This document shows positions 43,830 to 52,843 of a stretch of DNA of 64,000 nt, in pieces. Origin of the DNA: an uncultured Anaerococcus sp. (GTDB taxonomy: Bacteria > Bacillota > Clostridia > Tissierellales > Peptoniphilaceae); the NCBI RefSeq assembly GCF_943912825.1, contig NZ_CALTUX010000005.1, positions 1-64,000 of the forward strand, written 5' to 3'. Below the pieces are notes generated by a model, which saw only the letters and a program-made list of their open reading frames with translations, had not been told where the DNA came from and made no database searches. Numbering within the stretch: position 1 is the first letter of the stretch; the number at the start of each line of letters is the position of its first letter. A program made the translations under genes and the position numbers.

Positions 43830-45611
43830 CTATACATCCTTGTTGTGCTTCTTATCAGCCAGGAAGACTGCAAGTAGTGATGATAGAATCAGATTACCCT
43901 TGCCAAAGCAGGTGTACCTTGGCTCCCATAAGCTCGCATACTTTGACTTATAATTTCTAAGACCCTTAAAAGGATAGATGCTATCGGCGTGGCCATAAAT
44001 AAAGGCTGCAACCCTCTCGCTTAAATAGGCTGACTTATATTTGCCGACATTAGCTAGAGGCGCCATACCTAGGTTGAAATATTTCATTCCCTCTTCCTGG
44101 GCCTTTAAGAAAAGATTTAAAAATAGATAATCCATCATAGAATTGACATTCATTTCTGTATCATATCTCATAAGATCTATGGTCATTACATCTGGGTCAT
44201 AGTTTGGCATGATGTTGGTAAAAGCAGTCACATCTCCTTCTTTATCATAAACAAGACCAAGCCTTGATTCATTTAAATAATCCCTATCAAAAAATCCTAG
44301 GGAAAATCCCTTCTCTTCCCTACCTTTTAGCCACTTATCGGATATTATTTCAAGCCTGTCAAGAAGCTTATCATCATAAGGAGGGTCTAAGATTTCAAAT
44401 TTATAACCATCCTTTTCAAACCTATTTAATATGTTTCTAAGAGAAGATTTTTTCCTACCAGCCAGAGAAAATTCTCCTAAATCAATAAGGGCATTTTCAC
44501 CAAATTTCATAAAATCAAATCCATAATCGTGCAAATTAAGGGTAAATTTCTCACCCACTTCATAAAAGACTGGATTTAGTGATTTGATATATGATTTATC
44601 TATAAAATCTGACAAAGCCTCATCCAAATATGCCCTATCACCAAAGGGCTCACCCATGACAATTATTTTGTTATTTACGATTTGATATAAAAAAGCAACA
44701 AGCTTTTCACCATTTTCATCAGTGTAATAATATATATACTTATCCTTCAAAAATCCAAGACCTGCTGTAGTTGAACTTGTAGGAGTATTTTTTTGAACAA
44801 AGTCCCTAAATTCTCCTATATCTGGCTCATCGCTTATTAAAACATCCTTTTTCATATAGATAAGAATAAGTTTTAGACATAATAACATAACTCCTATAAA
44901 AATAGCAAAAAACAATATTTTATATAGGGAAGGATAATTTTCCAAAGGCTTGTCTGTAGCGATATTTTTTAGGTAAATAAAAGCCCAAAAGCCTGCAAAA
45001 ATCGAATCTATGATTATCTCTTCTACACTAAATACAAAAGCATCTTTTATTAGAGCCTCTCTTGTTAGATAAGAAATAAAGCCTATCAAGAAAAGAGGAA
45101 CCAAGCTAAAAACAGTATCCCCTATTAGAATTAGATAAAATCCAGTGAAAGCCAAAAGTGGATAAAGTATATTTAAAAATTTCTTTTGCCTATCAAAGGA
45201 TAATCTTGCTAGGATTAAAAAGACAAAGCCTAGTACAAATTCAAGCAGAGCCCTAACAAGGACAATTGTCATAAAAGAAAATTCATTAAAGGGAAAATAA
45301 TTTAAATTATCACTCACATTAACACTCAAAAGAAAGCCAAGACCATAAAATCCAATAAAAATTGAATTGATCCTTTGTATGTATTCTCTAGCTAGCTTTA
45401 GGGCAAGTTCTCCATAATTATTTCTCAGTGAAATCAAAATATCCTTAAATCTTATAAAGACATAAACAATACCCACTAGCAAAAACATTCCAAGAATGAG
45501 GCTGGTTTTAAAACCTGTAGCAGTCTTGGCTAAATAATATATAGCCATCAAGACAAGAAACAAAAATATAAAATGTATAAATTTTTTCCTGTATTTTTTA
45601 ATTAATTTCAT
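43830..45611 (-). CDS. MprF-like protein with C-terminal DUF2156 (aminoacyl-phosphatidylglycerol synthase type)
   Basis: The 593-residue protein has about eight N-terminal membrane segments (residues 10-270) and a C-terminal GNAT-like DUF2156 domain (about 290-580) with KSSLRNILNRFEKDGYKFE, VTAFTNIMPNYDPD and EGMKYFNLGMAPLANVGK. Full MprF (about 840) has 14 segments; this one lacks the flippase half. It may aminoacylate phosphatidylglycerol and so alter resistance to cationic peptides. The substrate amino acid cannot be read from sequence. It is followed by DUF503 and preceded immediately by the alpha/beta hydrolase. Confidence 0.85.
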   Translation of the reverse strand: MKLIKKYRKKFIHFIFLFLVLMAIYYLAKTATGFKTSLILGMFLLVGIVYVFIRFKDILISLRNNYGELALKLAREYIQRINSIFIGFYGLGFLLSVNVSDNLNYFPFNEFSFMTIVLVRALLEFVLGFVFLILARLSFDRQKKFLNILYPLLAFTGFYLILIGDTVFSLVPLFLIGFISYLTREALIKDAFVFSVEEIIIDSIFAGFWAFIYLKNIATDKPLENYPSLYKILFFAIFIGVMLLCLKLILIYMKKDVLISDEPDIGEFRDFVQKNTPTSSTTAGLGFLKDKYIYYYTDENGEKLVAFLYQIVNNKIIVMGEPFGDRAYLDEALSDFIDKSYIKSLNPVFYEVGEKFTLNLHDYGFDFMKFGENALIDLGEFSLAGRKKSSLRNILNRFEKDGYKFEILDPPYDDKLLDRLEIISDKWLKGREEKGFSLGFFDRDYLNESRLGLVYDKEGDVTAFTNIMPNYDPDVMTIDLMRYDTEMNVNSMMDYLFLNLFLKAQEEGMKYFNLGMAPLANVGKYKSAYLSERVAAFIYGHADSIYPFKGLRNYKSKYASLWEPRYTCFGKGNLILSSLLAVFLADKKHNKDV

Positions 45612-46322
45612 CTAATCTCCTTTCAAAAAATCTAAAACAAGCTTATTAAAAATCTCTGGGGCCTTCCTTGCTAACCTGTGGCCCTGGTTTTTTATAATAT
45701 AAAGCTTGCAGTCTCTAATGTTTTGTGCAATACCTCTTATGTGAGATAACCTTATCAAATCATTAGACCCAACAATAATCATAGTTGGATTGTCAATATC
45801 TCTAAGGTCCGACTTTTCAAGCTTAAGATCTCCTAGCAGAAGTCTTGCTACCCTTTTATTCTTTTTAAAAAATGGCAAAATAGTCCAGACTATATTTTCT
45901 AAAATCATAAGGACCTTTGCAAAAGGTGTAATCCCATCAAATCTTGCATTTGGAGCATTAAGAATTAGTTTATCAATCATTTCTCCATACATCTTATGAA
46001 ATACAAGGGCAAGATTTGCCCCATCAGAAAAACCTAAGACATGGGCCTTCTTAAGGCCCAAAGCCTGGTAGACTTCCTTTAGGTCATTTGCCATAATTTC
46101 AAAACTGAGCTTATCCTTATTATTATCAGAAAATCCATGGTCCCTAAAATCTATCAAAATAAGATGAAAATACTTAGATAGAAATCCTATCTGATATTCA
46201 AAATAAGTCATATCCCCGTCATTGCCATGAAGGAGAAAAAGATTTTCACCCTGGCCATATTCCTTATAAAAAATGTGGGTTCCGTCCCTTAATTTTATAT
46301 AATCATCTTCACTACTTTTCAT
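45612..46322 (-). CDS. Alpha/beta hydrolase
   Basis: A 236-residue alpha/beta-hydrolase fold protein. The oxyanion region LFLLHGNDGD, the nucleophile elbow GFSDGANLA with serine near residue 99, Asp in IVGSNDLIR near 192 and the catalytic His in KNQGHRLARK near 214 are all visible. It abuts the MprF-like gene with no gap. In some bacteria an aminoacyl-PG hydrolase sits near the synthase; that pairing is possible here but only an inference. Confidence 0.83.
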   Translation of the reverse strand: MKSSEDDYIKLRDGTHIFYKEYGQGENLFLLHGNDGDMTYFEYQIGFLSKYFHLILIDFRDHGFSDNNKDKLSFEIMANDLKEVYQALGLKKAHVLGFSDGANLALVFHKMYGEMIDKLILNAPNARFDGITPFAKVLMILENIVWTILPFFKKNKRVARLLLGDLKLEKSDLRDIDNPTMIIVGSNDLIRLSHIRGIAQNIRDCKLYIIKNQGHRLARKAPEIFNKLVLDFLKGD

Positions 46323-46417
46323 AAAAGCTCCTTTAATTAATTATATCACTTTCTATTAATAAGTCTTTTATAGTGAAGATATTTTTATAATTAGTAAAAT
46401 AAAAGCAAGGAGGATCT

Positions 46418-47785
46418 ATGAACTTTAATTTTAATGATAAAAAAGAAAACAAAATCAATTTTATTTTCGAAGAAGATAATAAGCATAAGTTTTTCAAGGC
46501 TAAAAGTGGTGAAATATTGCCAGTAGAAGCTGAAGGAGAAATCCTACTAGGCCTTGGCAAAAAGGAAGACTTTACTAAGGATGTCCTAAAAGAAGCTGTC
46601 GCTAAACTTATAAGATTTTTAGCTGATAAGGATATTTCTACTATTTCATTTTCAGCAAATAATACAGACCTTGATGATAAGGACTTTTGCCTTGCAATAG
46701 TAGAAGCCTCTATGGTGGCTTCATATAAGTTTGACCACTACAAGAGCGAAAAAGCTTGTCAAAAACTTTCTGAAATTAACTTTGATGAAAGCCTTTCACC
46801 ATTTAAAGCTGACCTAGAAGAGCTTTCAAATGTTTTAGAAGGTCAATTTTTAGCAAGAGACCTTGTGAATCTAAGGTCAAATGACATCTACCCAGAAACT
46901 TTAGCCCAAGCTGCCCATGATAATTTATCAGACCTTGGTGTTGATGTAAAAATCTATGGCAAGGATGAAATTCTTGATATGGGTCTTACTGCTTTTTATG
47001 AAGTAGCTAAGGGATCTGATAAGGAACCTAAATTTATAGTTATGGAATACCTAAAGGGAGACAATGAGCCTCTAGCCTTAATTGGTAAGGGCCTAACCTA
47101 TGATGCAGGTGGTTATTCTATTAAAACTTCTGCTGGTATGAAGACTATGAACTCAGATATGGGTGGATCAGGTACAGTTATCGGTGCAATGAAGGCAATT
47201 GCTTCAAATAAGCTTAAGGTCAATGTTGTCGCTATTGTTGCAGCTTGCGAAAACCTAATATCAGGCAGGGCCGACAAGCCAGGTGACATAATCAAAGCAA
47301 GAAATGGCATGACAATAGATGTAGATAATACAGATGCCGAGGGAAGGATTACCCTTGCAGATGCTGTAAATTACGCAGCTACAGAATATAAGCCAAGCCT
47401 ATTAGTTGACCTTGCTACTCTTACAGGTGCAGTCCTAGTGGCTCTTGGTGAAACCTACACAGGCGCTGTTACAAATGATGATGCCGCCTTTGCTAAGGTT
47501 AAAAAAGCAAGCGAAGATTCTGATGAAAAAATTTGGCAACTTCCAAATGACCCATTCTTTAAGACCTACAACAAGAGTGAAAATGGCGATGTCAAAAACT
47601 CTGGTGGCAGAATGGCAGGATCTATAACAGCTGGTCAATTTATTGAAAACTTCATCGAAGAAGTCCCATGGGTACACCTTGATATAGCAGGAACTGCCTA
47701 CCTATCAGCTCCACAAGGAATAAATGAAACTGGAGCAACAGGTGTCCATGTCAAGACCCTTTACAATTTAGCTAAAAACTATTAA
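46418..47785 (+). CDS. pepA: Leucyl aminopeptidase (M17)
   Basis: A cytosolic dizinc leucyl aminopeptidase of 455 residues. The active-site segments are IGKGLTYDAGGYSIKTSAGM near 228, with the usual Phe and Ser of FDSGG read as Tyr and Ala, NSDMGGSGTVIGAM, and the family signature NTDAEGRITLADAV near 306. The N-terminal non-catalytic domain is present. AAGGAGG precedes the ATG. It is a single gene, ending at a strong hairpin shared with livF. Confidence 0.93.
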   Translation: MNFNFNDKKENKINFIFEEDNKHKFFKAKSGEILPVEAEGEILLGLGKKEDFTKDVLKEAVAKLIRFLADKDISTISFSANNTDLDDKDFCLAIVEASMVASYKFDHYKSEKACQKLSEINFDESLSPFKADLEELSNVLEGQFLARDLVNLRSNDIYPETLAQAAHDNLSDLGVDVKIYGKDEILDMGLTAFYEVAKGSDKEPKFIVMEYLKGDNEPLALIGKGLTYDAGGYSIKTSAGMKTMNSDMGGSGTVIGAMKAIASNKLKVNVVAIVAACENLISGRADKPGDIIKARNGMTIDVDNTDAEGRITLADAVNYAATEYKPSLLVDLATLTGAVLVALGETYTGAVTNDDAAFAKVKKASEDSDEKIWQLPNDPFFKTYNKSENGDVKNSGGRMAGSITAGQFIENFIEEVPWVHLDIAGTAYLSAPQGINETGATGVHVKTLYNLAKNY

Positions 47786-47787
47786 TA

Positions 47788-47830
47788 AAAATCCCAAGAC
47801 TTTAAGGAAATTTCTTAAGTCTTGGGATTT
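47788..47830. terminator. Bidirectional intrinsic terminator between pepA and livF
   Basis: AAATCCCAAGACTTTAAG pairs with CTTAAGTCTTGGGATTT, with one bulge, between two convergent genes; T-runs follow on both strands. Confidence 0.88.
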
Positions 47831-47834
47831 GTTT

Positions 47835-48548
47835 CTATATTCCTAGGTAGGCTGCCTTTACATCTGGATCTGCCTTTAGATCACTTGCCTTACCTTCTTT
47901 TACAATCTTGCCAGTCTCAAGAACATAGGCCCTGTCGGCTATATCTAGGGCAAGATTTGCATTTTGTTCTACAAGTAGGATTGTCCTGCCTTCTTCTTTT
48001 AAAATCCTAATCGTATCAAATATCTTATCTACAAATAGAGGGGATAGTCCCATTGATGGCTCATCTAAAAGTAGCACCTTAGGGTTAGTAAGTAGGGCCC
48101 TGCCCATAGCTAGCATTTGCTGCTCACCACCCGAAAGGGTACCTGCTTTTTGATTTTTTCTTTCTTCTAAAACTGGGAAAAGCTCGTAAATCTTTTTAAG
48201 CTCTTTTTGATTTTCTTCATCAGACCTATCCACAGCTATTGTTCCAAGTTTTAAGTTATCTTCTACAGAAAGACCAGCAAATACACGTCTTCCTTCAGGT
48301 ACTTGCGCAATACCTTCTCTTGTGATTTGGTAAGTCTTTTCCTTTTTGATTGATTTTTCATTAAAGAAAATATCGCCCTCTTTGGCATCCAAAAGACCAG
48401 ATATAGTCTGAAGGGTTGTAGTTTTACCAGCACCGTTGGCTCCTATCAAGGAAACTACTTCGCCTTCTTCTACTTTAAGGCTTATACCCTTAAGAGCTCT
48501 GATATTTCCATAATATACACTTAAATTTTCAACTCTTAATATACTCAT
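47835..48548 (-). CDS. livF: Branched-chain amino acid ABC transporter ATP-binding protein LivF
   Basis: The second ATPase of the Liv importer. The 237-residue protein has LIGANGAGKTTTLQTISG (Walker A), AGTLSGGEQQMLAMGRAL (signature), VLLLDEPSMGLSP (Walker B) and LLVEQNANLAL (H-loop region). It is the last gene of livK-H-M-G-F. Confidence 0.95.
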   Translation of the reverse strand: MSILRVENLSVYYGNIRALKGISLKVEEGEVVSLIGANGAGKTTTLQTISGLLDAKEGDIFFNEKSIKKEKTYQITREGIAQVPEGRRVFAGLSVEDNLKLGTIAVDRSDEENQKELKKIYELFPVLEERKNQKAGTLSGGEQQMLAMGRALLTNPKVLLLDEPSMGLSPLFVDKIFDTIRILKEEGRTILLVEQNANLALDIADRAYVLETGKIVKEGKASDLKADPDVKAAYLGI

Positions 48549-48559
48549 ATTTCCTCTTT

Positions 48560-49342
48560 CTAGTTGCCAAGATAGGCCCTTACTACTTCTTCATTTGAGA
48601 TTACTTCTTTAGGATCACCTTGGGCAAGGATTTCTCCATAATTTAGAACAATAAGTCTTTCTGATATGCCTAAAACCAGGTTCATATCATGCTCTATCAA
48701 TAGGATTGAAACTCCGGTTTTTTCTCTTATGACCCTTATAGAATCCATAAGATCTTGAGTTTCAGACTCATTCATACCTGCTGCTGGCTCATCTAGTAGA
48801 AGAAGCTTAGGTCTTGTTGCCATAGCCCTTGCTATTTCAAGCTTTCTTTGGGCTCCATAAGGAAGACTTCCTGCAAAGGCCCTGAAATATTTTTCTAGAT
48901 TGAAAAGGCTTAAGATTTCCTTAGCTGTCTCTGTCGCTTCATTTTCTTCCTTCCAGAAGCTTGGAAATCTTAGCATACCACTAAGAACTCCATAGTCCAT
49001 GTATTGGTTCATGGCAAGTTTAACATTATCTAAGACTGTTAGGTTATCAAATAGCCTTATATTTTGGAAAGTCCTTGCTACCCCCATTTTTGAAAGCTTA
49101 TCTGGAGAAATACCATTTGTCATCTCCCCATCTAGTAAGATTTCACCGCTTGTTGGAGTATAGACTCCTGAAAGCATATTAAAAAGAGTAGTTTTTCCTG
49201 CTCCATTTGGACCTATTAGGCCTAAGAGCTCTCCCTTTTTAAGGTTAAAGGTTACATCAGATACTGCCTTAAGTCCTCCAAAGGAAATGCTAAGGTCTTT
49301 TACTTCAAGCACATTATCATGTATTATTTCTTTACTGTTCAC
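48560..49342 (-). CDS. livG: Branched-chain amino acid ABC transporter ATP-binding protein LivG
   Basis: The first ATPase of the Liv importer, 260 residues. It has GLIGPNGAGKTTLFNMLSG, GVARTFQNIRLF (Q-loop), GSLPYGAQRKLEIARAMA (signature, in the LivG form without LSGGQ), LLLLDEPAAGMNESE and ILLIEHDMNLV, followed by the C-terminal extension QGDPKEVISNEEVVRAYLGN typical of LivG. It overlaps livM by 11 bp. Confidence 0.95.
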   Translation of the reverse strand: MNSKEIIHDNVLEVKDLSISFGGLKAVSDVTFNLKKGELLGLIGPNGAGKTTLFNMLSGVYTPTSGEILLDGEMTNGISPDKLSKMGVARTFQNIRLFDNLTVLDNVKLAMNQYMDYGVLSGMLRFPSFWKEENEATETAKEILSLFNLEKYFRAFAGSLPYGAQRKLEIARAMATRPKLLLLDEPAAGMNESETQDLMDSIRVIREKTGVSILLIEHDMNLVLGISERLIVLNYGEILAQGDPKEVISNEEVVRAYLGN

Positions 49343-50309
49343 CTTCTACATCTCCTTTCTTGTACTTATCTATCTTTAATAGGTTTCTTATTGAGAATTC
49401 TTTTCTTCCTAAGAGACCTTGAGGTCTGTAGATCATAACAGCTATAAGGATTAGAGCATAGATTACCATTCTCCATTCAGCAAGTGGTCTTAATATTTCC
49501 GGAAGGATTGTTAGACCAATTGATGAGAAAATTGCACCTGTCATTGATCCCATACCGCCTAATACTACCATTACTAGATAGTCAAATGACTTGTTGTAGT
49601 TAAATATATTTGCTGCCAATACCCCAAAGCTTTGAGCGTAAAGGGCACCTGCTATACCTGCAAATACTGCTGAAAGGGCAAAGGCAAAGGTCTTATACTT
49701 TGTGATATTGATACCGCAAGCTTGGGCTGCTAATTCGTTATCTCTTATTGATAAGACAGCCCTACCATGACGGCAAGAAGCATAGGTAAATATCATAGCT
49801 ACAAGGAAGGCTGCCACAAAATAAAATTTTCCAAAATCATTAGTTGTTGGAATTCCTGCAAGACCTTGGGCGCCTCCTGTAAAAGCTAGGTTCTCGATTA
49901 AAACTCTTATGATTTCACCAAAGGCTAGGGTTACTATAGCTAGATAATCACCGGTAAGTCTTAAAACAGGAAGTCCTATTAAAACACCAAATATAGCTGC
50001 AACCACTCCTCCTATTATAATAGAAAGTATAAATCCTAAAAATCCGCCTACTAGACCGCTTTTAAGAAATAAAGCTGCTGAATAAGCACCTATTGCCATA
50101 AAGCCTGCGTGGCCTAGGTTAATTTGTCCTAAGACACCTACAGTTAGGTTAAGACTTGTGGCCATTATTATATTTATACAAATTAGTACAAGGATATTTT
50201 GCCAATATCTATTTAAAACATTAAGTCCAATTAGACTTTGGATTATTACAAAAAATAATACTACTAATGCTGTTGTGATAAGATAAGTTTTCTTTCTATT
50301 CTTGGACAT
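49332..50309 (-). CDS. livM: Branched-chain amino acid ABC transporter permease LivM
   Basis: A 325-residue permease with about ten membrane segments, LNLTVGVLGQINLGHAGFMA near the start and GNITKYKTFAF-like GINITKYKTFAFALSA (the cytoplasmic EAA-like loop) in the middle, plus VVLGGMGSMTGAIFSSIGLT. It begins two bases after the livH stop and overlaps livG. Confidence 0.95.
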   Translation of the reverse strand: MSKNRKKTYLITTALVVLFFVIIQSLIGLNVLNRYWQNILVLICINIIMATSLNLTVGVLGQINLGHAGFMAIGAYSAALFLKSGLVGGFLGFILSIIIGGVVAAIFGVLIGLPVLRLTGDYLAIVTLAFGEIIRVLIENLAFTGGAQGLAGIPTTNDFGKFYFVAAFLVAMIFTYASCRHGRAVLSIRDNELAAQACGINITKYKTFAFALSAVFAGIAGALYAQSFGVLAANIFNYNKSFDYLVMVVLGGMGSMTGAIFSSIGLTILPEILRPLAEWRMVIYALILIAVMIYRPQGLLGRKEFSIRNLLKIDKYKKGDVEGEQ

Positions 50310-50310
50310 A

Positions 50311-51198
50311 TCACACCTTTTCTTTCTCTAGCTTGCCAAATAAACCATTTGGAGCTACTAGTAAAACTACAATCAATACTACAAATACTATAGCATCTGC
50401 ATAAGCACTTGATAGGTAAGCTCTGGTCAAAACTTCTATTATACCTAGGATTAAACCGCCTATAACAGCTCCTGGTATACTTCCGATTCCTCCTAGGACT
50501 GCTGCTGTAAAGGCCTTAATACCAAGCATTGATCCCATAAAAGGTTGGATTTGTGGATAGCTTGCTACATATAAAACTGAAGCTACACCTGCAAGGGCTG
50601 ATCCTATTGCAAAGGTCATTGTCATAACCTTATTTACATTTATACCAACAAGCTCTGCAGCACCGTAGTCTTCACTTACAGCTAGCATTGATTTACCATG
50701 TTTTGTTTTATTTACAAATAAGTTCAATAAATATGTTAGGATAATTGTTGATACGATTGTAACTATTGTAGCGAGTGATAGGTGAACTCCTCCAAAGTTT
50801 AGAGACTTTTGTGGGAAAAGCCCTGGTATAGGTTTTGCGCTTGATGTAAATATCTTTACAAATAAGTTTTGTAAAAATAGGGACACACCTATGGTTGTTA
50901 TGAGTAAGGAAATTCTTGAAGAATTCCTAAGTGGCTTGTAGGCTACTCTTTCTATGACTACGCCAAGAATCGTACAAACTAATATGGCAGGTACTATAGC
51001 AAGCCATAGTGGCAAGCCTGCCTTAAATATAGGTAATTGGATGGCAAGAAATACAGTATAGCCGCCTACCATTATGATATCGCCGTGGGCGAAGTTGATA
51101 AGTTTGGCTATACCATAAACCATCGTATACCCTAGGGCTACAAGGGCATATATAGAGCCTAGTTGTAGCCCGTTAAATAATTGGGTAATAAAATCCAT
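50311..51198 (-). CDS. livH: Branched-chain amino acid ABC transporter permease LivH
   Basis: A 295-residue permease with about eight membrane segments. FINGLQ-type start QLFNGLQLGSIYALVALGYT, INFAHGDIIMVGGYTVFLAI and the GINVNKVMTMTFAIGSALAG loop are characteristic, with AAVLGGIGSIPGAVIGGLIL near the end. It follows livK by 15 bp. Confidence 0.95.
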   Translation of the reverse strand: MDFITQLFNGLQLGSIYALVALGYTMVYGIAKLINFAHGDIIMVGGYTVFLAIQLPIFKAGLPLWLAIVPAILVCTILGVVIERVAYKPLRNSSRISLLITTIGVSLFLQNLFVKIFTSSAKPIPGLFPQKSLNFGGVHLSLATIVTIVSTIILTYLLNLFVNKTKHGKSMLAVSEDYGAAELVGINVNKVMTMTFAIGSALAGVASVLYVASYPQIQPFMGSMLGIKAFTAAVLGGIGSIPGAVIGGLILGIIEVLTRAYLSSAYADAIVFVVLIVVLLVAPNGLFGKLEKEKV

Positions 51199-51213
51199 TA
51201 ATCTCTCCTCTTT

Positions 51214-52365
51214 CTATCTAGGGTTTACAATTGAATCAAACTTGTATTCCCCTTTTTCTATCTTCATAATTGATGCTGCCTTTTTAGGGTTGTTATTTTC
51301 ATCAAAGGTAAATGAACCTGTGATGCCTTTAAAATTTAAACCCTTTATTGCAGCACACCTATCTCCGTTTGAATCAGACTGGGCTGCTTCAAAACCTTGT
51401 TTTATAATATAAACTGTGTCATAGCCTAGGGCTGAAAATGCAGTAGGATCTTCTCCATAAGTTTCCTTGTATTTATTTATAAATTCTTGAACCTTTGGAT
51501 CAGTATCTTCAATACTAAAGTGATTGGTAAAGAAAGAATTTTCAATTACATCATAGCTTGATGGGTCCATTGTCTTTAAGATTCCATCCCAACCATCTCC
51601 ACCCAAGAAGGCTGCATTGATATTTGCATTTCTTGCTTGTGGTGTAATAAGTGATAATTTCTCATAATATTCCGGTAATAACAATACGTCAGGATTTTTA
51701 CCAGCTATAGTTGTAAGTTGGGCCTTAAAGTCCGTATCATTTTCCCCATATGATTCCTTGGCAACTATTTCAATACCTAGCTCTTCCGCCTTCTTTTCAA
51801 AGGCATCAGCTATGCCTGTTGAATAGTCACTTGCAGTATTTTCTAAGATTGCAGCTGTCTTTGCCTTTAAACTATCTTTTGCATAAATTGCTAATAAATC
51901 TCCTTGGTAAGGGTTTGTAAAACATGTCCTAAAAACATTTGGCTTTCCTACGGTTATGGATTCTTCGGTACCTGTTGGGGTAATAACTGGTATGCCATCA
52001 GCTTGGCTTGCCTCAGCTATAGCCTGTGAAGGGCTTGAGGTATTTGTACCAATTACAGCTGCCGCTCCACTTTCTGCAAGCTTTCTATAACTTGTAACAG
52101 AATCTGTTAACTCTCCCTTATCGTCCAATGATTCTAGACTAATTTTTTTACCATCTATTCCGCCGTTGGCATTTATTTCTTCAACTGCCATCTTAATTCC
52201 ATTTACAGTTGATACACCGTAGTTGGAATATTGGCCTGTTAGTGGGAAGGTTGAGCCGATTTTTATAGTATTCTCATCAGCTACATTTTTATTATTTGCT
52301 CCGCTTCCACATCCTGTAAATATTACTCCTGCTATAGCAATCATGGTTATAATTTTCTTGTTCAT
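51214..52365 (-). CDS. livK: Branched-chain amino acid-binding lipoprotein LivK (copy 1)
   Basis: The periplasmic-type binding protein of the Liv importer, anchored as a lipoprotein. The 383-residue product starts with a signal peptide and lipobox (VIFTGCGSG), then IKIGSTFPLTGQYSNYG, the type I fold of the Leu/Ile/Val-binding family, and FTFDENNNPKKAASIMKIEK at the C-terminus. The ATG at 52365 is preceded by AGGAGG; an upstream extension would read through the T-box leader and is not real. Its leader has a T-box whose specifier reads CUA (Leu). Confidence 0.94.
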   Translation of the reverse strand: MNKKIITMIAIAGVIFTGCGSGANNKNVADENTIKIGSTFPLTGQYSNYGVSTVNGIKMAVEEINANGGIDGKKISLESLDDKGELTDSVTSYRKLAESGAAAVIGTNTSSPSQAIAEASQADGIPVITPTGTEESITVGKPNVFRTCFTNPYQGDLLAIYAKDSLKAKTAAILENTASDYSTGIADAFEKKAEELGIEIVAKESYGENDTDFKAQLTTIAGKNPDVLLLPEYYEKLSLITPQARNANINAAFLGGDGWDGILKTMDPSSYDVIENSFFTNHFSIEDTDPKVQEFINKYKETYGEDPTAFSALGYDTVYIIKQGFEAAQSDSNGDRCAAIKGLNFKGITGSFTFDENNNPKKAASIMKIEKGEYKFDSIVNPR

Positions 52366-52389
52366 TTTTTTCCTCCTAATTATTTTTGG

Positions 52390-52668
52390 TAGAAAAAAAC
52401 CTCCGTCTTTCCTACCATATGGTAGAAGAGACGAAGGGTTTGTTTGCATAAATTTAACCTACTCCGCGGTACCACTCTTCTTCATCAAACGATGCACTCT
52501 GATCATATAATGAATAACTCTGTAACGGGAGTTCCCGGCTACACCTACTAATCTTTCAATGCGCTGCTTCATGGCTAGTTCTAAGGCCCATCTTGATATT
52601 TCACACCATCCAATATCTCTCTTTAAAGATAAGTTATCTTATAATATTCCATTTCTTAGCATTTATAT
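52390..52668 (-). promoter_or_regulatory. T-box riboswitch leader of livKHMGF (specifier probably CUA, Leu)
   Basis: On the minus strand the conserved T-box AGAGTGGTACCGCGGAG (52462-52478) is preceded by AGTAGGTG and a CCGGGAAC-TCCCG stem III. It is followed by a terminator, a long hairpin around ACCATATGGT with a T-run (52394-52440). In stem I the 3' strand reads TTAGAA-CTA-GCC; aligned on GAA, the specifier is CTA, a leucine codon. Uncharged tRNA-Leu would then favour antitermination and uptake. The T-box call is firm; the specifier depends on my hand alignment. Confidence 0.93.
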
Positions 52669-52674
52669 TTACAT

Positions 52675-52702
52675 ATTATATATCCCAAAACCTACTTGTC
52701 AA
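52675..52702 (-). promoter_or_regulatory. Promoter of the livKHMGF T-box transcript
   Basis: On the minus strand TTGACA (52697-52702) and TATAAT (52675-52680) are 16 bp apart. This stretch also separates the operon from the second livK, whose stop is about 140 bp upstream without a clear terminator between. The remaining bases up to 52843 are AT-rich and I see no gene in them. Confidence 0.78.
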
Positions 52703-52843
52703 ATATTTTCTTAATAAAAATAGATTTGTTTGGATATTTAATTATATGCTACCGCCGATTGCTATATTTTCCAGTCTCTTATTAATTATTTTCCAGCAAA
52801 AGCTAATATTTACTTTTTATTCTTGATAAATTTTTACAAATAA

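Noticed and set aside
51214..52449. Longer LivK with 28 extra N-terminal residues
   Set aside because: The extension translates part of the T-box leader and would destroy the signal peptide; the ATG at 52365 has AGGAGG and a proper lipobox.
52593..52826. Hydrophobic 77-codon frame on the plus strand beside the liv T-box
   Set aside because: It runs antisense through the livK T-box leader and promoter; no ribosome binding site, and the hydrophobicity is that of AT-rich sequence.
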